A stretch of DNA of 64,000 bases from Chryseobacterium gleum (GCA_945883565.1 CAMCXO010000003.1:62001-126000); one strand, 5' to 3'; positions 1-9,508 are shown, counted from the stretch's first letter. Notes: a model not told the origin generated them from the sequence alone. A program made the numbers and translations.

Positions 1-835
1 TGGCTGCCATTTGTGCAATAGAATTTGGTGCCGAAGTAAACTGACCCTGAAGTTTATCGCATGCTTTGGCAATATCTAAAGGGGCGCCTATATAGCCCAA
101 TCGCCATCCGGTCATGGCAAAACCTTTAGACATTCCGTTTACCGTTACAGTTCGCTCCCACATTCCATCAAAACCAGCAAAGCTCTTATGGGAACCTTCA
201 TATCTAATAAGCTCATAAATTTCGTCGCTTATAACGAATAAATTGGGATGCCGTGCTACCACCTTAGCAATTTCGGCTAGCTCTTCTGGTTCGTAAACGG
301 CCCCGCTTGGATTACAAGGATTGCTAAAAATGAGCAGTTTGCTCTTTTCGGTCAATACCCTTTCTAATTGATTGGCCGAAAATTTATATCCTTCTTTAGC
401 CGTTGTAGGGATGAAAACCATTTCACCCTCTGCCAATTTAACTATTTCAGTATAACTTACCCAAAAAGGCATTGGAATGATGACCTCATCGCCGGGATTT
501 ACAAGTGCCAAAACGGCATTGGCGATGCTTTGCTTGGCACCCGTAGAAGCCACAATTTCATCGGCGGTATAATTCAATTGGTTATCACGCTCAAACTTGC
601 GGGCTATGGCTTTTCTTAATTCGGTATATCCAGCAATTGGCGTATAATGCGAATAGTTGTTTTGAATAGCCTGAATGGCCGCTTCTTTTGCGAATTCAGG
701 AACATTAAAATCTGGTTCTCCTAAAGTGAGGCTAATTACTTTGATGCCTTTTTCACCCAGTTCTCTGGTTTTGCGCGCCATGCCAATGGTTTGCGATTCA
801 TCCATCATCATAACACGTTTCGAAAGCTCTAACAT
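1..835 (-). CDS. Class I/II pyridoxal-phosphate aminotransferase (aspartate aminotransferase type), 3' end cut by window
   Basis: The frame is open from an ATG at 835 down to the window edge (278 codons; the C-terminal third is missing). The N-terminus has the family's substrate-binding stretch (ISLTLGEPDF, then the NNYSHYTPIAGYTELR segment). Further on come the NPCNPSGAVY loop, the ISDEIYE strand that contacts the pyridine nitrogen, and SKGFAMTGWRLGY, where Lys237 should form the Schiff base with PLP. Family knowledge: such enzymes exchange amino groups between aspartate or another amino acid and 2-oxoglutarate in the cytosol. The exact substrate cannot be read from the sequence. It is transcribed away from the padR-pspC terminator and seems to be a separate unit. 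Confidence 0.93.
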   Translation of the reverse strand, partial: MLELSKRVMMMDESQTIGMARKTRELGEKGIKVISLTLGEPDFNVPEFAKEAAIQAIQNNYSHYTPIAGYTELRKAIARKFERDNQLNYTADEIVASTGAKQSIANAVLALVNPGDEVIIPMPFWVSYTEIVKLAEGEMVFIPTTAKEGYKFSANQLERVLTEKSKLLIFSNPCNPSGAVYEPEELAEIAKVVARHPNLFVISDEIYELIRYEGSHKSFAGFDGMWERTVTVNGMSKGFAMTGWRLGYIGAPLDIAKACDKLQGQFTSAPNSIAQMAA

Positions 836-921
836 AAGGGGGAGGATTGAGCAACAAAGCTATTGAAAACCCATGCTTGTAGCCTTTGAAATGACATGAA
901 TTCTAAAAGCCTAATAAAAAG

Positions 922-953
922 AAGGCCGTCAAACTTGAACAACGGCCTGTTTA
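922..953 (-). terminator. Intrinsic terminator after pspC
   Basis: On the minus strand AGGCCGT (948-942) pairs with ACGGCCT (929-923) around a 12-nt loop and is followed by a T-rich tract (TTCTTTTTATT). It lies 7 bases past the pspC stop codon and separates that operon from the aminotransferase gene. Confidence 0.75.
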
Positions 954-959
954 TGAATA

Positions 960-2615
960 TTATGGACGCTCCGGAATATTCTCCAAATCCTGCCATGGGT
1001 CATCTTTAGAATCGCTTCCTACTTTCGATTCTTCTTCAGGACAATTTAAACAAACCAATTGCCCATTAGTCATTTTCCATTTGAACCCCAAAGTTCTATA
1101 AGCCTCATGGCCAAGTGCATTTTCTGAACTTTCAAGCAGACCATCTAAGCTCGGATCGAGATAAATCTCAGTGCCTTCGTTCAAATACAGTTTTACTTCT
1201 ACATAATTGCCACGAAAGGGCGTTTGGTTGAATAAGGTAAAATGGGTGGGTATTGAGATCAAAGTGTCATTGAATTCTGGAATAAAAACAATCGAAGATG
1301 CGTTTTTTCGGGCTTGTGAACGATCAACACCCCTAGCATGGCGTTCAATTCTAAAGTAAGACTGTTCCTCTTGGGTTGAATGGATTTCTACATTTACCAA
1401 TCCTATATGCTTAGCATCGGTATTAAAGTACCAATCTCGCTTAACTCCATTTATTTCTATCGAAAACTTTGGTCCATTCAATTCGCCCAACTCTAGGCTT
1501 TTTAAGAAGATAGGCCCCAAACCCGGTGGCAAATCTATGCGCTCAATTGTTTCCCCTTCTTCTTTAAATACACGGGTTGTTGCCGAAACCGCATATCCCA
1601 AGAGTAGAAACCCTAAAATACTTAAAACCAATGCCGAACGACCAATTATTGGGTTCAACTTGGGCAATTTGAAAAAGTATCGAATTAATACACTTAGAGC
1701 AAATAAGGCAGGAGGAACTAAAAAGAGCAGAACTCCGCTTACAAAAACCCCATACCCACCGGGAAACTGTAGCACATCGTGAAGCAATACCAAAGCTTCT
1801 TTTGGTGAATAAACAGAATGCCCAATTGTCCAGGGTAAACTCCAAAACAAGCTAACTGCAATAATCAGTAAGCCGAAAATACCCAATGCAATAAGCAAAG
1901 CCCTAATCACCTTAAAAACTGTTTGAAATGTCAGTCTGATGAACCGTCCTATTAACTTAAAAACATCATCTGCAAACTTTCCGACTTTCCCCAATCCTTG
2001 TGCTGCTCTTGGGAAACCCTTATCAGCCGTTTCCTTTACCCGAAAAAGCTCTTCTCTTACCGAGCGTTCGATGGTAGAAAGGTTAACCGCCTCTCCTCTC
2101 ATTTGCAACTTATCGGCAGTTGTTTTGGCCATCGGCACCACAATCCACATAATGATGTAAACCAATATACCCCCCAGAGGCAATAAAGTGAGGGCCACAA
2201 AAGCCAGCCTTATCCAAACGGGATCAATTCCAAAATAGGCCCCTAGACCCCCGCAAACCCCTCCCAACGCTTTGTTATCGGGATCTCGAAATATGCGCTT
2301 TGAGGGTTTTACAATCTGATCGCTATTTGAAATAGTGGATTGATCTTCCTCTCCCAAACTAAATGCCTCGGGTTTTCCTAAGATTTCAATAGCATAATCA
2401 ACATCCTCTTTTCCTATAACGTCGCGCTTGCCGTCTAAACGAGATTGAAAAATTTCAACCAACCTGGCCTCAACATCCTGAATTATTTCATCACGTCCAA
2501 GGGTATTTCCCAAATGCTGACGGACACTGTCTAAATAAGCTTTTAATTGGCGGTAGGCTTGCTCATCGAAATGCAAGGCAAATCCCGCTAGATTTGCGTT
2601 TAACGTTGGGTTCAT
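960..2615 (-). CDS. PspC-domain membrane protein
   Basis: 551 residues. Residues 1-90 form a soluble N-terminal part typical of Bacteroidota PspC fusions. A PspC domain follows at about 105-165 (FRDPDNKALGGVCGGLGAYFGIDP start, then a hydrophobic helix ending IMWIVVPMAK). Several further membrane helices lie between about 235 and 350, and an extracytoplasmic beta-rich tail ends with a Cys pair (CLNC). PspC proteins are envelope-stress proteins of the phage-shock type; the role of the long tail is unknown. The start overlaps the padR stop by ATGA, so the two are translationally coupled and probably controlled by PadR. Recognition of the domain is firm; the physiological role is inference. Confidence 0.9.
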   Translation of the reverse strand: MNPTLNANLAGFALHFDEQAYRQLKAYLDSVRQHLGNTLGRDEIIQDVEARLVEIFQSRLDGKRDVIGKEDVDYAIEILGKPEAFSLGEEDQSTISNSDQIVKPSKRIFRDPDNKALGGVCGGLGAYFGIDPVWIRLAFVALTLLPLGGILVYIIMWIVVPMAKTTADKLQMRGEAVNLSTIERSVREELFRVKETADKGFPRAAQGLGKVGKFADDVFKLIGRFIRLTFQTVFKVIRALLIALGIFGLLIIAVSLFWSLPWTIGHSVYSPKEALVLLHDVLQFPGGYGVFVSGVLLFLVPPALFALSVLIRYFFKLPKLNPIIGRSALVLSILGFLLLGYAVSATTRVFKEEGETIERIDLPPGLGPIFLKSLELGELNGPKFSIEINGVKRDWYFNTDAKHIGLVNVEIHSTQEEQSYFRIERHARGVDRSQARKNASSIVFIPEFNDTLISIPTHFTLFNQTPFRGNYVEVKLYLNEGTEIYLDPSLDGLLESSENALGHEAYRTLGFKWKMTNGQLVCLNCPEEESKVGSDSKDDPWQDLENIPERP

Positions 2616-2947
2616 AATTCGGTTTTTTGTAAAATTTGTTCAATAGAGCGAACCAATTCGTTCCATCCTTGCTTCAAGTCATTGTAAGTCAGCCGTCCAG
2701 CTTCTGTGAGGCTATAGTATTTGCGCGGAGGTCCAGATTTAGACTCTTCCCATTTATACGTTAACAATCCGCTGTTTTTCATACGTGTAAGTAAAGGGTA
2801 TAATGTGCCTTCTACCACCATAAGCTCACTGGTCTTTAGTCTTTCCATTAAATCGGGCGCATAGGCCGGTCCTTCGTGAAGCAGGGCCAGAATGCATAGT
2901 TCGAGCACACCTTTACGCATTTGCGCTTTTGCGTTTTCGGTATTCAT
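2612..2947 (-). CDS. PadR-family transcriptional regulator
   Basis: 111 residues, the usual size for a short PadR protein. It has a winged-helix fold: KGVLELCILALLHEGPAYAPDLMERL, then EGTLYPLLTRMKNSGLLTYKWEES, then the wing GPPRKYYSLTEAG, and a C-terminal dimerisation helix. PadR proteins are usually repressors relieved by small ligands or stress. It is the first gene of a two-gene unit with pspC (4-base overlap). A promoter and inverted repeats upstream (2992-3038) suggest it represses its own operon. Confidence 0.93.
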   Translation of the reverse strand: MNTENAKAQMRKGVLELCILALLHEGPAYAPDLMERLKTSELMVVEGTLYPLLTRMKNSGLLTYKWEESKSGPPRKYYSLTEAGRLTYNDLKQGWNELVRSIEQILQKTEL

Positions 2948-2991
2948 ACTTGGTTTATAGTGTTCATGACTGCATGAGGTTAAATGCGTAG

Positions 2992-3024
2992 CAAAGATAA
3001 TGGTCTAACTTGGTATTATGCAAT
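2992..3024 (-). promoter_or_regulatory. padR-pspC promoter (Bacteroidota type)
   Basis: Read on the minus strand, TATCTTTG at 2999-2992 matches the Bacteroidota -7 element TAnnTTTG exactly. A TTG near 3023-3021 sits about 21 bases upstream, the usual -33 spacing. The padR ATG is at 2947. Confidence 0.55.
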
Positions 3025-3038
3025 ACATGGTACTGTAT
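3013..3038. promoter_or_regulatory. Overlapping inverted repeats, candidate PadR operator
   Basis: GTATT-ATGC-AATAC (3013-3026) is a perfect dyad. It overlaps a second dyad, ATACA-6-TGTAT (3023-3038). Both cover the -33 region of the padR promoter. PadR dimers bind short AT-rich dyads of this kind, so autorepression is a reasonable inference. Confidence 0.5.
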
Positions 3039-3111
3039 TTATATTTACTACCACAAAATAAAAAATACCAATTACAGCTCTCCAATCGGATACAACTGCA
3101 TTGAATTGAAT

Positions 3112-3119
3112 TATATTCG
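3112..3119 (+). promoter_or_regulatory. Probable -7 element of the met operon
   Basis: TATATTCG differs from TAnnTTTG at one base. It ends 5 bases before the first stem of the SAM riboswitch, so transcription would begin almost exactly at that stem. No clear -33 TTTG is visible at the usual distance. Confidence 0.35.
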
Positions 3120-3124
3120 CGCTG

Positions 3125-3235
3125 CTTATCGAGAAAGACCGAGGGATTGGGCCCAAAGACGTCTTGGCAACCCACGCTATTCCTACAAAAGCGTGAAGGT
3201 GCCAAATCCCACCTCCTATATTGGAGGGAGATAAG
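3125..3235 (+). ncRNA. SAM-I (S-box) riboswitch
   Basis: P1 is CTTATC (3125-3130) pairing perfectly with GATAAG (3230-3235). Inside are the conserved S-box blocks: GAGAAAGACCGAGGGATTGG, then GGCAACC, a variable hairpin (ACGCT..AGCGT), then AAGGTGCCAAATCCC. These match the SAM-I consensus in order and spacing. It lies upstream of metH1-metH2-metF. By family knowledge it binds S-adenosylmethionine and turns expression down when SAM is plentiful. No obvious terminator hairpin with a T-tract lies between it and the start at 3294, so control may be at translation initiation; that part is inference. Confidence 0.92.
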
Positions 3236-3293
3236 GGTAATCAGCCTTTTAATACGCTGAGGTTCTTTTTCGATACGCCCATAAACATTGCGC

Positions 3294-4316
3294 ATGAAAA
3301 AGACCTTAGAAACGTTGGCTCAAGAGCGTATTCTGGTACTCGACGGAGCCATGGGTACCCAAATTCAAACTCATAGATTAAGCGAAGAGCAATACAGAGG
3401 CGTACGCTTCAAAAATTGGCCTCACCCTCTTAAAGGCAACAACGATTTGTTGTGCATAACTCAGCCAGCGATAATCGAAAACATTCATTTAGATTACCTA
3501 GTAGCAGGCGCAGATATTCTCGAAACCAATACGTTTAACTCGAATTCTGTATCTATGGCCGATTATCACATGCAAGAGTTCGTTTATGAATTAAATACCG
3601 AAGCCGTAGCTCGTGCTAGAACCGCTATAGAATTCTTCAATAAAACCGATCCAAGGCCATGTTTTATTGCAGGCAGTATTGGCCCTACCAACCGAACAGC
3701 CTCGCTTTCGCCAGATGTTAATAAGCCCGGTTTTCGAGCTATTGACTTCGACACGCTTAAATTGTGCTATTTTGAACAATGTATGGCATTGTTAAGCGCA
3801 GAAGTCGACTGTCTTCTGGTCGAAACTGTTTTCGATACCCTTAATGCAAAGGCAGCACTCATGGCCATTAGGGAAGCCTTCGATCAAAATCATAAAGAAA
3901 TTCCAGTAATGGTAAGTGGAACAATAACAGATGCAAGCGGTAGAACATTAAGCGGCCAAACAGTAGAGGCTTTTTTAATATCTATGTCACATTTTCCTTT
4001 GTTTAGTATTGGCTTTAATTGCGCCTTAGGGGCTGATCAGCTTTTGCCCTATGTGCAAGAATTAAAACGCAAATCACCTTTTAAAATATCCGCTCACCCC
4101 AATGCGGGTTTGCCAAATGCTTTTGGCGAATACGATCAGGGACCTGAGGAAATGCGCAAACAACTTTTGCCTTATTTAGAAATGGGCCTTGTAAATGTTT
4201 TAGGGGGTTGTTGCGGAACAGGCCCAGAACATATTCGTCAGATTAAATCGATGATAGAAGAACACAGCAAGCACATCTCAACTACCATTTCAGAATCCAA
4301 GCCCCATTTGCCCTAA
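3294..4316 (+). CDS. metH: Homocysteine S-methyltransferase half of a split cobalamin-dependent methionine synthase
   Basis: 340 residues from ATG 3294; a TTG two codons earlier is less likely. It corresponds to the N-terminal homocysteine-binding barrel of MetH: RILVLDGAMGTQIQ at the start, ILETNTFNSN, then the three zinc-ligand cysteines in GFNCALGAD and GGCCGTGPEH. The protein ends where the folate-binding module would begin, and that module starts 21 bases later as a separate gene. Together the two proteins should transfer a methyl group from methyltetrahydrofolate through cobalamin to homocysteine, giving methionine. A split MetH is common in Flavobacteriia. First gene behind the SAM riboswitch. 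Confidence 0.93.
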   Translation: MKKTLETLAQERILVLDGAMGTQIQTHRLSEEQYRGVRFKNWPHPLKGNNDLLCITQPAIIENIHLDYLVAGADILETNTFNSNSVSMADYHMQEFVYELNTEAVARARTAIEFFNKTDPRPCFIAGSIGPTNRTASLSPDVNKPGFRAIDFDTLKLCYFEQCMALLSAEVDCLLVETVFDTLNAKAALMAIREAFDQNHKEIPVMVSGTITDASGRTLSGQTVEAFLISMSHFPLFSIGFNCALGADQLLPYVQELKRKSPFKISAHPNAGLPNAFGEYDQGPEEMRKQLLPYLEMGLVNVLGGCCGTGPEHIRQIKSMIEEHSKHISTTISESKPHLP

Positions 4317-4337
4317 AACTGAATAACACACCTACTC

Positions 4338-7025
4338 TTGAACCCAGTTAAGACCCATTCCCTTCCATTAAAACTTTCTGGATTAGAGCCACTTATTATT
4401 GACAAAAACACGAATTTCGTCAATATCGGCGAGCGCTGCAATGTGACCGGAAGCCGTAAGTTCTTAAAGCTAATTAAGAATGGGCTATTTGATGAGGCCC
4501 TCGAAATTGCTCGCGAACAAGTTGAAAACGGGGCCCAAATTTTAGATGTAAATATGGATGAAGGTATGCTTGATGGAGCAGCCGCTATGAGCCATTTCCT
4601 AAATCTTATCGCTTCTGAACCCGATATTGCCCGTATTCCTGTTATGATTGACTCTTCAAAATGGGAAATCATAGAAGCCGGACTTAAATGCATTCAAGGC
4701 AAAGGCGTGGTAAATAGCTTAAGTCTAAAAGAAGGTGAAGAGATTTTTCTTCAACAAGCCCGGAAAGTAAAATATTATGGTGCTGCTTTGATTGTTATGG
4801 CCTTCGACGAAAACGGACAAGCCGATACTTTGGAGCGACGAATAAATATTTGCAAAAGAGCTTACGATCTTCTTACATTAAAAATCCATTTTCCTCCTCA
4901 AGACATAATTTTCGACCCCAATATTTTCCCAGTTGGAACGGGCATGGAAGAACATCGTAAAAATGCTCTCGACTTTTTTGAGGCCACAAATTGGATTAAA
5001 AGTCATTTGCCTCATGCTCGCGTTAGCGGAGGCGTGAGTAATGTGAGTTTTTCGTTTAGAGGCAATGAGGCCGTTCGCGAAGCCATGCATTCTGCCTTTC
5101 TATTTCATGGCATTAAAAATGGCATGGATATGGGCATTGTAAATCCTTCTCAACTTACCGTTTACGAAACAATTGATCAAAAATTGCTTGAGTTTGTAGA
5201 GGATGTACTTCTCGACAAACGAGACGATGCCACCGAACGCCTATTACAATTCGCATCGTCTGTTGAACAAGGGGAAAAGAAAGAAATTCAGCAAGCCGAA
5301 TGGCGCTCAAGCTCAGCTATTGAACGCTTAAAATATGCTTTGGTAAAAGGGATAGCTGACTTCATTGAAGCTGATACTAGTGAAATGCTGGATGAACTTC
5401 AAAAACCACTTGCCGTTATAGAAGGGCCTTTAATGGATGGCATGCGCGTGGTTGGTGATTTGTTCGCTTCAGGCAAAATGTTCTTACCTCAAGTGGTTAA
5501 ATCGGCTCGTGTTATGAAAAGAGCTGTTGCGTATTTACAGCCTTTCTTAGAAGCTGAAAAGCATAATGGCAGCAAGCAAAACGCCGGCAAAATTTTAATG
5601 GCCACTGTAAAAGGAGATGTTCATGACATCGGAAAGAACATTGTTGGAGTGGTATTGGCATGTAACAACTATGAAATTATTGATTTAGGCGTAATGGTTC
5701 CGGCCGAGAAAATATTGGAAGCTGCACAAAAAGAAAATGTAGATATTATTGGCCTAAGTGGCCTTATTACCCCTTCGCTCGACGAAATGGTTTATGTTGC
5801 CAAAGAAATGAAACGATTAGGCCTTTCCATTCCTTTAATGATTGGAGGAGCCACCACTTCAAAAGCACACACGGCGGTAAAAATTTCACCCCAATATCCA
5901 CATGGCGTTATTCATGTAAACGACGCCTCAAGAGCCGTTACTGTGGCTGGTAGTCTGTTAAACGCTCGAAACACTTCATACAAGCTGGAAATAGAACAAG
6001 AATACACACGAATCCGACAAGGCTATTTGAACAAACAGAGCCAAACGCAAATGCTTAGTTTGCAAGAAGCTCGCTCTAAAGCCATGCCTTGGATTGCGGA
6101 AGAAGCCAAAGTTTATAAGCCAAACCGTCTGGGTGTATTTCCAATCGAGGCTTCCATTAAGGACCTTAGACCCTTTATAGATTGGAGTCCATTTTTTCTA
6201 GCGTGGGAACTTCATGGCCGATTTCCTAAACTTCTTAACAACCCCATTATTGGCGAAGAAGCCCAAAAACTCTATAAAGATGCTCAATGCATGCTGGACG
6301 ATTGGCAAGACCATAACCGGATACGACCAAAAGGCGTTTATGGCCTTTTTAAATCTTGTTCTCATACAAACGATACCATTTCGGTTTATGATAAAGATGG
6401 CCAACTACTTACTTCCTTTTTATGTCTTCGCCAGCAACAAACCTTTTCTGAAGATCAATACTATTATAGCCTAAGCGACTTTATTGCCCCAAGTAACAGT
6501 GGCATAGAGGATTATATAGGAGCGTTTAGCGTTTCAGCGGGTGAAGGGCTTGATATGATCACCACAGAATTTGAAACCAATTTAGACGACTACAATTCCA
6601 TTTTGGCCAAAGCCCTCTGCGATCGCCTTGCAGAAGCGTTTGCAGAGTATTTGCATTATCGCGTAAGAAAAGAATTCTGGGGCTATAATGCCGACGAACA
6701 AATTGATTTAGAAAGCCTTATTCGCGAAAAATACCGTGGAATACGTCCTGCGCCCGGTTATCCAGCTTGCCCCGATCATTTGGAGAAAAAAAGCATTTTT
6801 AATCTGCTACATGTTCAACAATATACAGGAGCATATTTAACAGAAAACATGGCCATGATGCCAGCTGCTTCAGTTAGCGGATACTATTTTGCCCATCCAA
6901 AAGCCCGATACTTCGCTTTAGGGAAAATACAAACCGACCAATTATTAGATTACGCCCAAAGAAGAGGCATCGAAACAAAAGAAGCCGAACGTTGGCTTGC
7001 ACCCAATTTAATAAACAACCCATGA
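4338..7025 (+). CDS. metH: Methionine synthase, folate-, cobalamin- and SAM-binding half
   Basis: 895 residues from a TTG start at 4338; no in-frame ATG gives the conserved N-terminus. Modules in order: pterin-binding barrel from about residue 20 ([11 protein letters not shown], then [13 protein letters not shown]); cobalamin cap near 330-420; Rossmann B12 domain with DVHDIGKN, where His429 is the lower axial cobalt ligand; and a C-terminal activation domain with [12 protein letters not shown]. It lacks the homocysteine domain, which the preceding gene supplies. Stop and next start overlap as ATGA with metF. A complete set of key motifs argues for a working enzyme. Confidence 0.95.
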   Translation: MNPVKTHSLPLKLSGLEPLIIDKNTNFVNIGERCNVTGSRKFLKLIKNGLFDEALEIAREQVENGAQILDVNMDEGMLDGAAAMSHFLNLIASEPDIARIPVMIDSSKWEIIEAGLKCIQGKGVVNSLSLKEGEEIFLQQARKVKYYGAALIVMAFDENGQADTLERRINICKRAYDLLTLKIHFPPQDIIFDPNIFPVGTGMEEHRKNALDFFEATNWIKSHLPHARVSGGVSNVSFSFRGNEAVREAMHSAFLFHGIKNGMDMGIVNPSQLTVYETIDQKLLEFVEDVLLDKRDDATERLLQFASSVEQGEKKEIQQAEWRSSSAIERLKYALVKGIADFIEADTSEMLDELQKPLAVIEGPLMDGMRVVGDLFASGKMFLPQVVKSARVMKRAVAYLQPFLEAEKHNGSKQNAGKILMATVKGDVHDIGKNIVGVVLACNNYEIIDLGVMVPAEKILEAAQKENVDIIGLSGLITPSLDEMVYVAKEMKRLGLSIPLMIGGATTSKAHTAVKISPQYPHGVIHVNDASRAVTVAGSLLNARNTSYKLEIEQEYTRIRQGYLNKQSQTQMLSLQEARSKAMPWIAEEAKVYKPNRLGVFPIEASIKDLRPFIDWSPFFLAWELHGRFPKLLNNPIIGEEAQKLYKDAQCMLDDWQDHNRIRPKGVYGLFKSCSHTNDTISVYDKDGQLLTSFLCLRQQQTFSEDQYYYSLSDFIAPSNSGIEDYIGAFSVSAGEGLDMITTEFETNLDDYNSILAKALCDRLAEAFAEYLHYRVRKEFWGYNADEQIDLESLIREKYRGIRPAPGYPACPDHLEKKSIFNLLHVQQYTGAYLTENMAMMPAASVSGYYFAHPKARYFALGKIQTDQLLDYAQRRGIETKEAERWLAPNLINNP

Positions 7026-7978
7026 AAATAACCGAGCATTTAGAACGCGCACAGGGTAAAACTCTATTCAGTTTCGAAATTCTACCCCCACTTAAAGGCC
7101 ATAATATTAATGACATATACCATACTATTGACCTCTTAATGGAGTTTAAGCCTGCCTTTATAGATGTAACCTCTCACCGAGAAGAATTCGTGCTTAAAAA
7201 ACGCGAAAATGGTCTGCTTGAACAAGTTACTACCCGTAAAAGACCAGGGACTGTTGGAATTTGCGCCGCAATTCAGTATAAGTATAGGGTAGACACTGTT
7301 CCCCATATCATTTGTGGGGGGTTTACAAAAGAAGAAACAGAATACGCCTTAATTGACCTCAATTTTTTAGGCATCGATAATGTATTGGTGCTTCGAGGCG
7401 ACCCCATTCGCAGTGAAGGTATTTTTAAACCTGAACCCAGTGGACATGCATACGCCATTGACTTGCTAAAACAGGTTAAAGACTTAAACACAGGCAAATA
7501 CCTTCACGAAGACGTATTAAACGAACAGCACACCAATTTCTGTGTGGGGGTGGCGGCTTATCCAGAAAAGCACTACGAAGCCCCAAATCTTAAAACCGAT
7601 ATTCAATATCTCAAACAAAAAGTTGAAGCTGGTGCAGAATACATTGTTACACAAATGTTTTTCGACAATCAGAAATACTTCCATTTTGTAGACCGCTGCC
7701 GGGCTGAAGGCATTAATATCCCCATTATACCGGGCATTAAACCTCTCACCAGCCTAAAACAACTTAGCACCATCCCCCATTTTTTTCATATTGATTTCCC
7801 AGATGCCCTAACAGATGAAGCCCTAAAATGCTCAACCAATGATCAAATAAGAACATTAGGCATTGAATGGTGTGTTGAACAATGCAAAGAATTAATTCAA
7901 AAAGGTGTGCCTGCCCTGCACTTTTATTCAATGGGTAAAAGCGAAGCCGTTAAAGACGTGGCCTCAAGAGTATTCTAA
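7022..7978 (+). CDS. metF: 5,10-methylenetetrahydrofolate reductase
   Basis: 318 residues; the start ATG overlaps the metH stop (ATGA). It opens with [11 protein letters not shown], the MetF flavin-barrel entry, then DVTSHR, the LRGDP motif ([13 protein letters not shown]) and GVAAYPEKH with the substrate-side residues. Towards the end comes [13 protein letters not shown]. It reduces methylene-THF to methyl-THF, the methyl donor used by the two MetH proteins just upstream, so the operon makes both donor and product. A terminator follows at 8002-8043. Confidence 0.95.
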   Translation: MKITEHLERAQGKTLFSFEILPPLKGHNINDIYHTIDLLMEFKPAFIDVTSHREEFVLKKRENGLLEQVTTRKRPGTVGICAAIQYKYRVDTVPHIICGGFTKEETEYALIDLNFLGIDNVLVLRGDPIRSEGIFKPEPSGHAYAIDLLKQVKDLNTGKYLHEDVLNEQHTNFCVGVAAYPEKHYEAPNLKTDIQYLKQKVEAGAEYIVTQMFFDNQKYFHFVDRCRAEGINIPIIPGIKPLTSLKQLSTIPHFFHIDFPDALTDEALKCSTNDQIRTLGIEWCVEQCKELIQKGVPALHFYSMGKSEAVKDVASRVF

Positions 7979-8001
7979 TTTCTGAACTCAATCAAAAACT
8001 C

Positions 8002-8043
8002 AAAAGAAAAGCCAGTGACCACCAATCATTGGCTTCTTCTTTT
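8002..8043 (+). terminator. Terminator after metF
   Basis: AAAAGAAAAGCCA (8002-8014) faces TGGCTTCTTCTTTT (8030-8043) around a 15-base loop. The GCCA/TGGC and flanking A/T pairs hold the stem, which ends in a T-rich tract 23 bases after the metF stop. Confidence 0.6.
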
Positions 8044-8102
8044 GTGCCATTACGGTGGCTTTAAATAACTAAATCTCTTAAAGGTATAATTTCTAAATTA
8101 AA

Positions 8103-8157
8103 CCGACAGGCCCATTTTGAATAAATTAAATCCACTTTTGGGAAAAGTGCGTGTCGG
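8103..8157 (+). other. Nested hairpin in the intergenic leader
   Basis: The 303-base gap between metF and the lipoprotein gene holds, besides the terminator, an outer stem CCGACA (8103-8108) with TGTCGG (8152-8157). It encloses an inner hairpin CACTTTT-GGG-AAAAGTG (8133-8149). It may be a structured leader of the next gene or a small RNA. No known family is recognised. Confidence 0.35.
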
Positions 8158-8281
8158 AAACGAAACCTATTAAACTAAATAAACGACATAATATATTGCT
8201 TATTAGATGATTAAATAAATCTTTGTGTTGAGTGGCACACCCTTCGCATAACCCTTTTCGAACAATTAAAGTGCCAACGAA

Positions 8282-8644
8282 ATGAAAATATCTTCTGCCA
8301 TCGCCTTCATTTTACTAAGTGTGTTCGCCATTGGCTGTGCCAAAGAACGCGACATCATGGCCGATAAGCCTGTTACCAACTTAATGGACGAATTGGTAGT
8401 GGCCGATAATTTCGATTGGAAAACCCACCAAGATGTGCAAATCAGAATTACATCTCCAGCTGATGGAGTTGTGGTTATCAAAACCTTAGATGGTCAAGTG
8501 GTTTGGAAAACCGGTATTCGCGCTTCTACACCTGAAAACATTTCGTTTGGCCTACCAGCTTATCAAAAAAAGCTGTTGGTTCTTGTGGCCGGTCAACAAA
8601 TAGCGATTGATTTAAACGGATCTCATTTAAACATAATTCTCTGA
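8282..8644 (+). CDS. Small lipoprotein, unknown role
   Basis: 120 residues with a lipoprotein signal peptide: lysine, a hydrophobic run, then the lipobox AIGC with Cys19 as the probable lipid anchor. The mature part contains DNFDWKTHQDVQI, which resembles the short segment at the N-terminus of Bacteroidota LruC-type surface lipoproteins, followed by a small beta-rich region. It stands alone between metF and the opposing LRR gene. A surface or periplasmic location is likely; no function can be given. Confidence 0.75.
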   Translation: MKISSAIAFILLSVFAIGCAKERDIMADKPVTNLMDELVVADNFDWKTHQDVQIRITSPADGVVVIKTLDGQVVWKTGIRASTPENISFGLPAYQKKLLVLVAGQQIAIDLNGSHLNIIL

Positions 8645-8685
8645 TTAAATTAAACTGGCTTTTAAGTTTCTGGCAATACTATCTT

Positions 8686-9141
8686 TCACCAACGTTTTGG
8701 CCTGCAATCGCACCTTTCAGTAAGTAAAATATTCGCGCTCGGGAAAACTTTTTCCAATTTTTCTCGATCACTTTCATCTAAAAATGTATTTCGAAGATCT
8801 AAAGTCTTTAAGTTTTCAAATCCCATAACCACCTTTGGCACCTGCCGGATGTGTGCATCCCAAAGGTCTAAATACTCCAAGGCATTAAACCCCATTAATG
8901 TATCGGGGAAGCTGAGAGGATTACCAGCGAGCCTTAAACTTTTTAAGGAATCTAGCCGACCTAGTTCTTGGGGGAAAGACTGTAATTTATTCCTTCGCAA
9001 ATCCAATTCTCGCGTACCAGAACCAATCTTATCCCAAGGAATTTCTTTTAAATTCTTCCTCGACAACTTTACAGTTTGAGCATGAGCGCCCGAAACCAAG
9101 CATAACCAAAAAATGGCTATTAAAACCCTTTGAATTCTCAC
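8686..9141 (-). CDS. Secreted leucine-rich-repeat protein
   Basis: 151 residues from a GTG at 9141 that overlaps the upstream stop as GTGA; an ATG at 9186 would add 15 residues that do not look like a signal peptide. It has a cleavable signal (RIQRVLIAIFWLCLVSGAHA). About four leucine-rich repeats follow (RELDLRRNKLQSFPQELGRL, then LKSLRLAGNPL, LEYLDLWDAHI and LKTLDLRNTFL). The C-terminus carries a CDC pair. LRR proteins usually bind other proteins; the partner is unknown. Translationally coupled to the TIGR03643-type gene. Confidence 0.82.
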   Translation of the reverse strand: MRIQRVLIAIFWLCLVSGAHAQTVKLSRKNLKEIPWDKIGSGTRELDLRRNKLQSFPQELGRLDSLKSLRLAGNPLSFPDTLMGFNALEYLDLWDAHIRQVPKVVMGFENLKTLDLRNTFLDESDREKLEKVFPSANILLTERCDCRPKRW

Positions 9142-9407
9142 CGCTTCGAGATACGATTGCTTGAAATAGCCCTTTGTCTGCTGCATTTAAATCGACCCAC
9201 TATTTGCGAACGAAGCTTTAAATGTTTCGTGCTTCTGCCGCTTACCCGTTTTCGCCAACGCTTAAAAGCACCATGACTTATTTCATTGCGCATTAGTAAA
9301 ATAACATCCGCCTCATTAAGCCCAAATTGAGAATGTATGGCCTCAAATGGGGTCCTGTCTTCCCAAGCCATTTCGATAATTCGATCTATCTGAACTTCGT
9401 TTAACAT
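9138..9407 (-). CDS. TIGR03643 / DUF2805 family protein
   Basis: 89 residues. It carries the family hallmark: a helix-turn-helix-like N-terminus (IDRIIEMAWEDRTPFEAI, then FGLNEADVILLMR) followed by FKRWRKRVSGRSTKH. The family is short and of unknown function; the basic C-terminus hints at nucleic-acid binding, which is inference. The first gene of a pair with the LRR protein, whose GTG start overlaps its stop. Confidence 0.85.
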   Translation of the reverse strand: MLNEVQIDRIIEMAWEDRTPFEAIHSQFGLNEADVILLMRNEISHGAFKRWRKRVSGRSTKHLKLRSQIVGRFKCSRQRAISSNRISKR

Positions 9408-9508
9408 AACATATAAAACACCTTCAAGCTTTCATTGTTGAACTCTCATCAAAGTTGTTGTTTTTTCTTAAAAGCTAACGACCTTAGACGAATTAAAATA
9501 AAGAATTG

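Noticed and set aside
2612-3124. Second regulatory RNA on the minus strand upstream of padR
   Set aside because: Only short dyads are present, better explained as protein operators.
8686-9186. LRR protein start at ATG 9186
   Set aside because: It would overlap the upstream gene by 49 bases and bury the signal peptide; GTG 9141 with GTGA coupling fits better.
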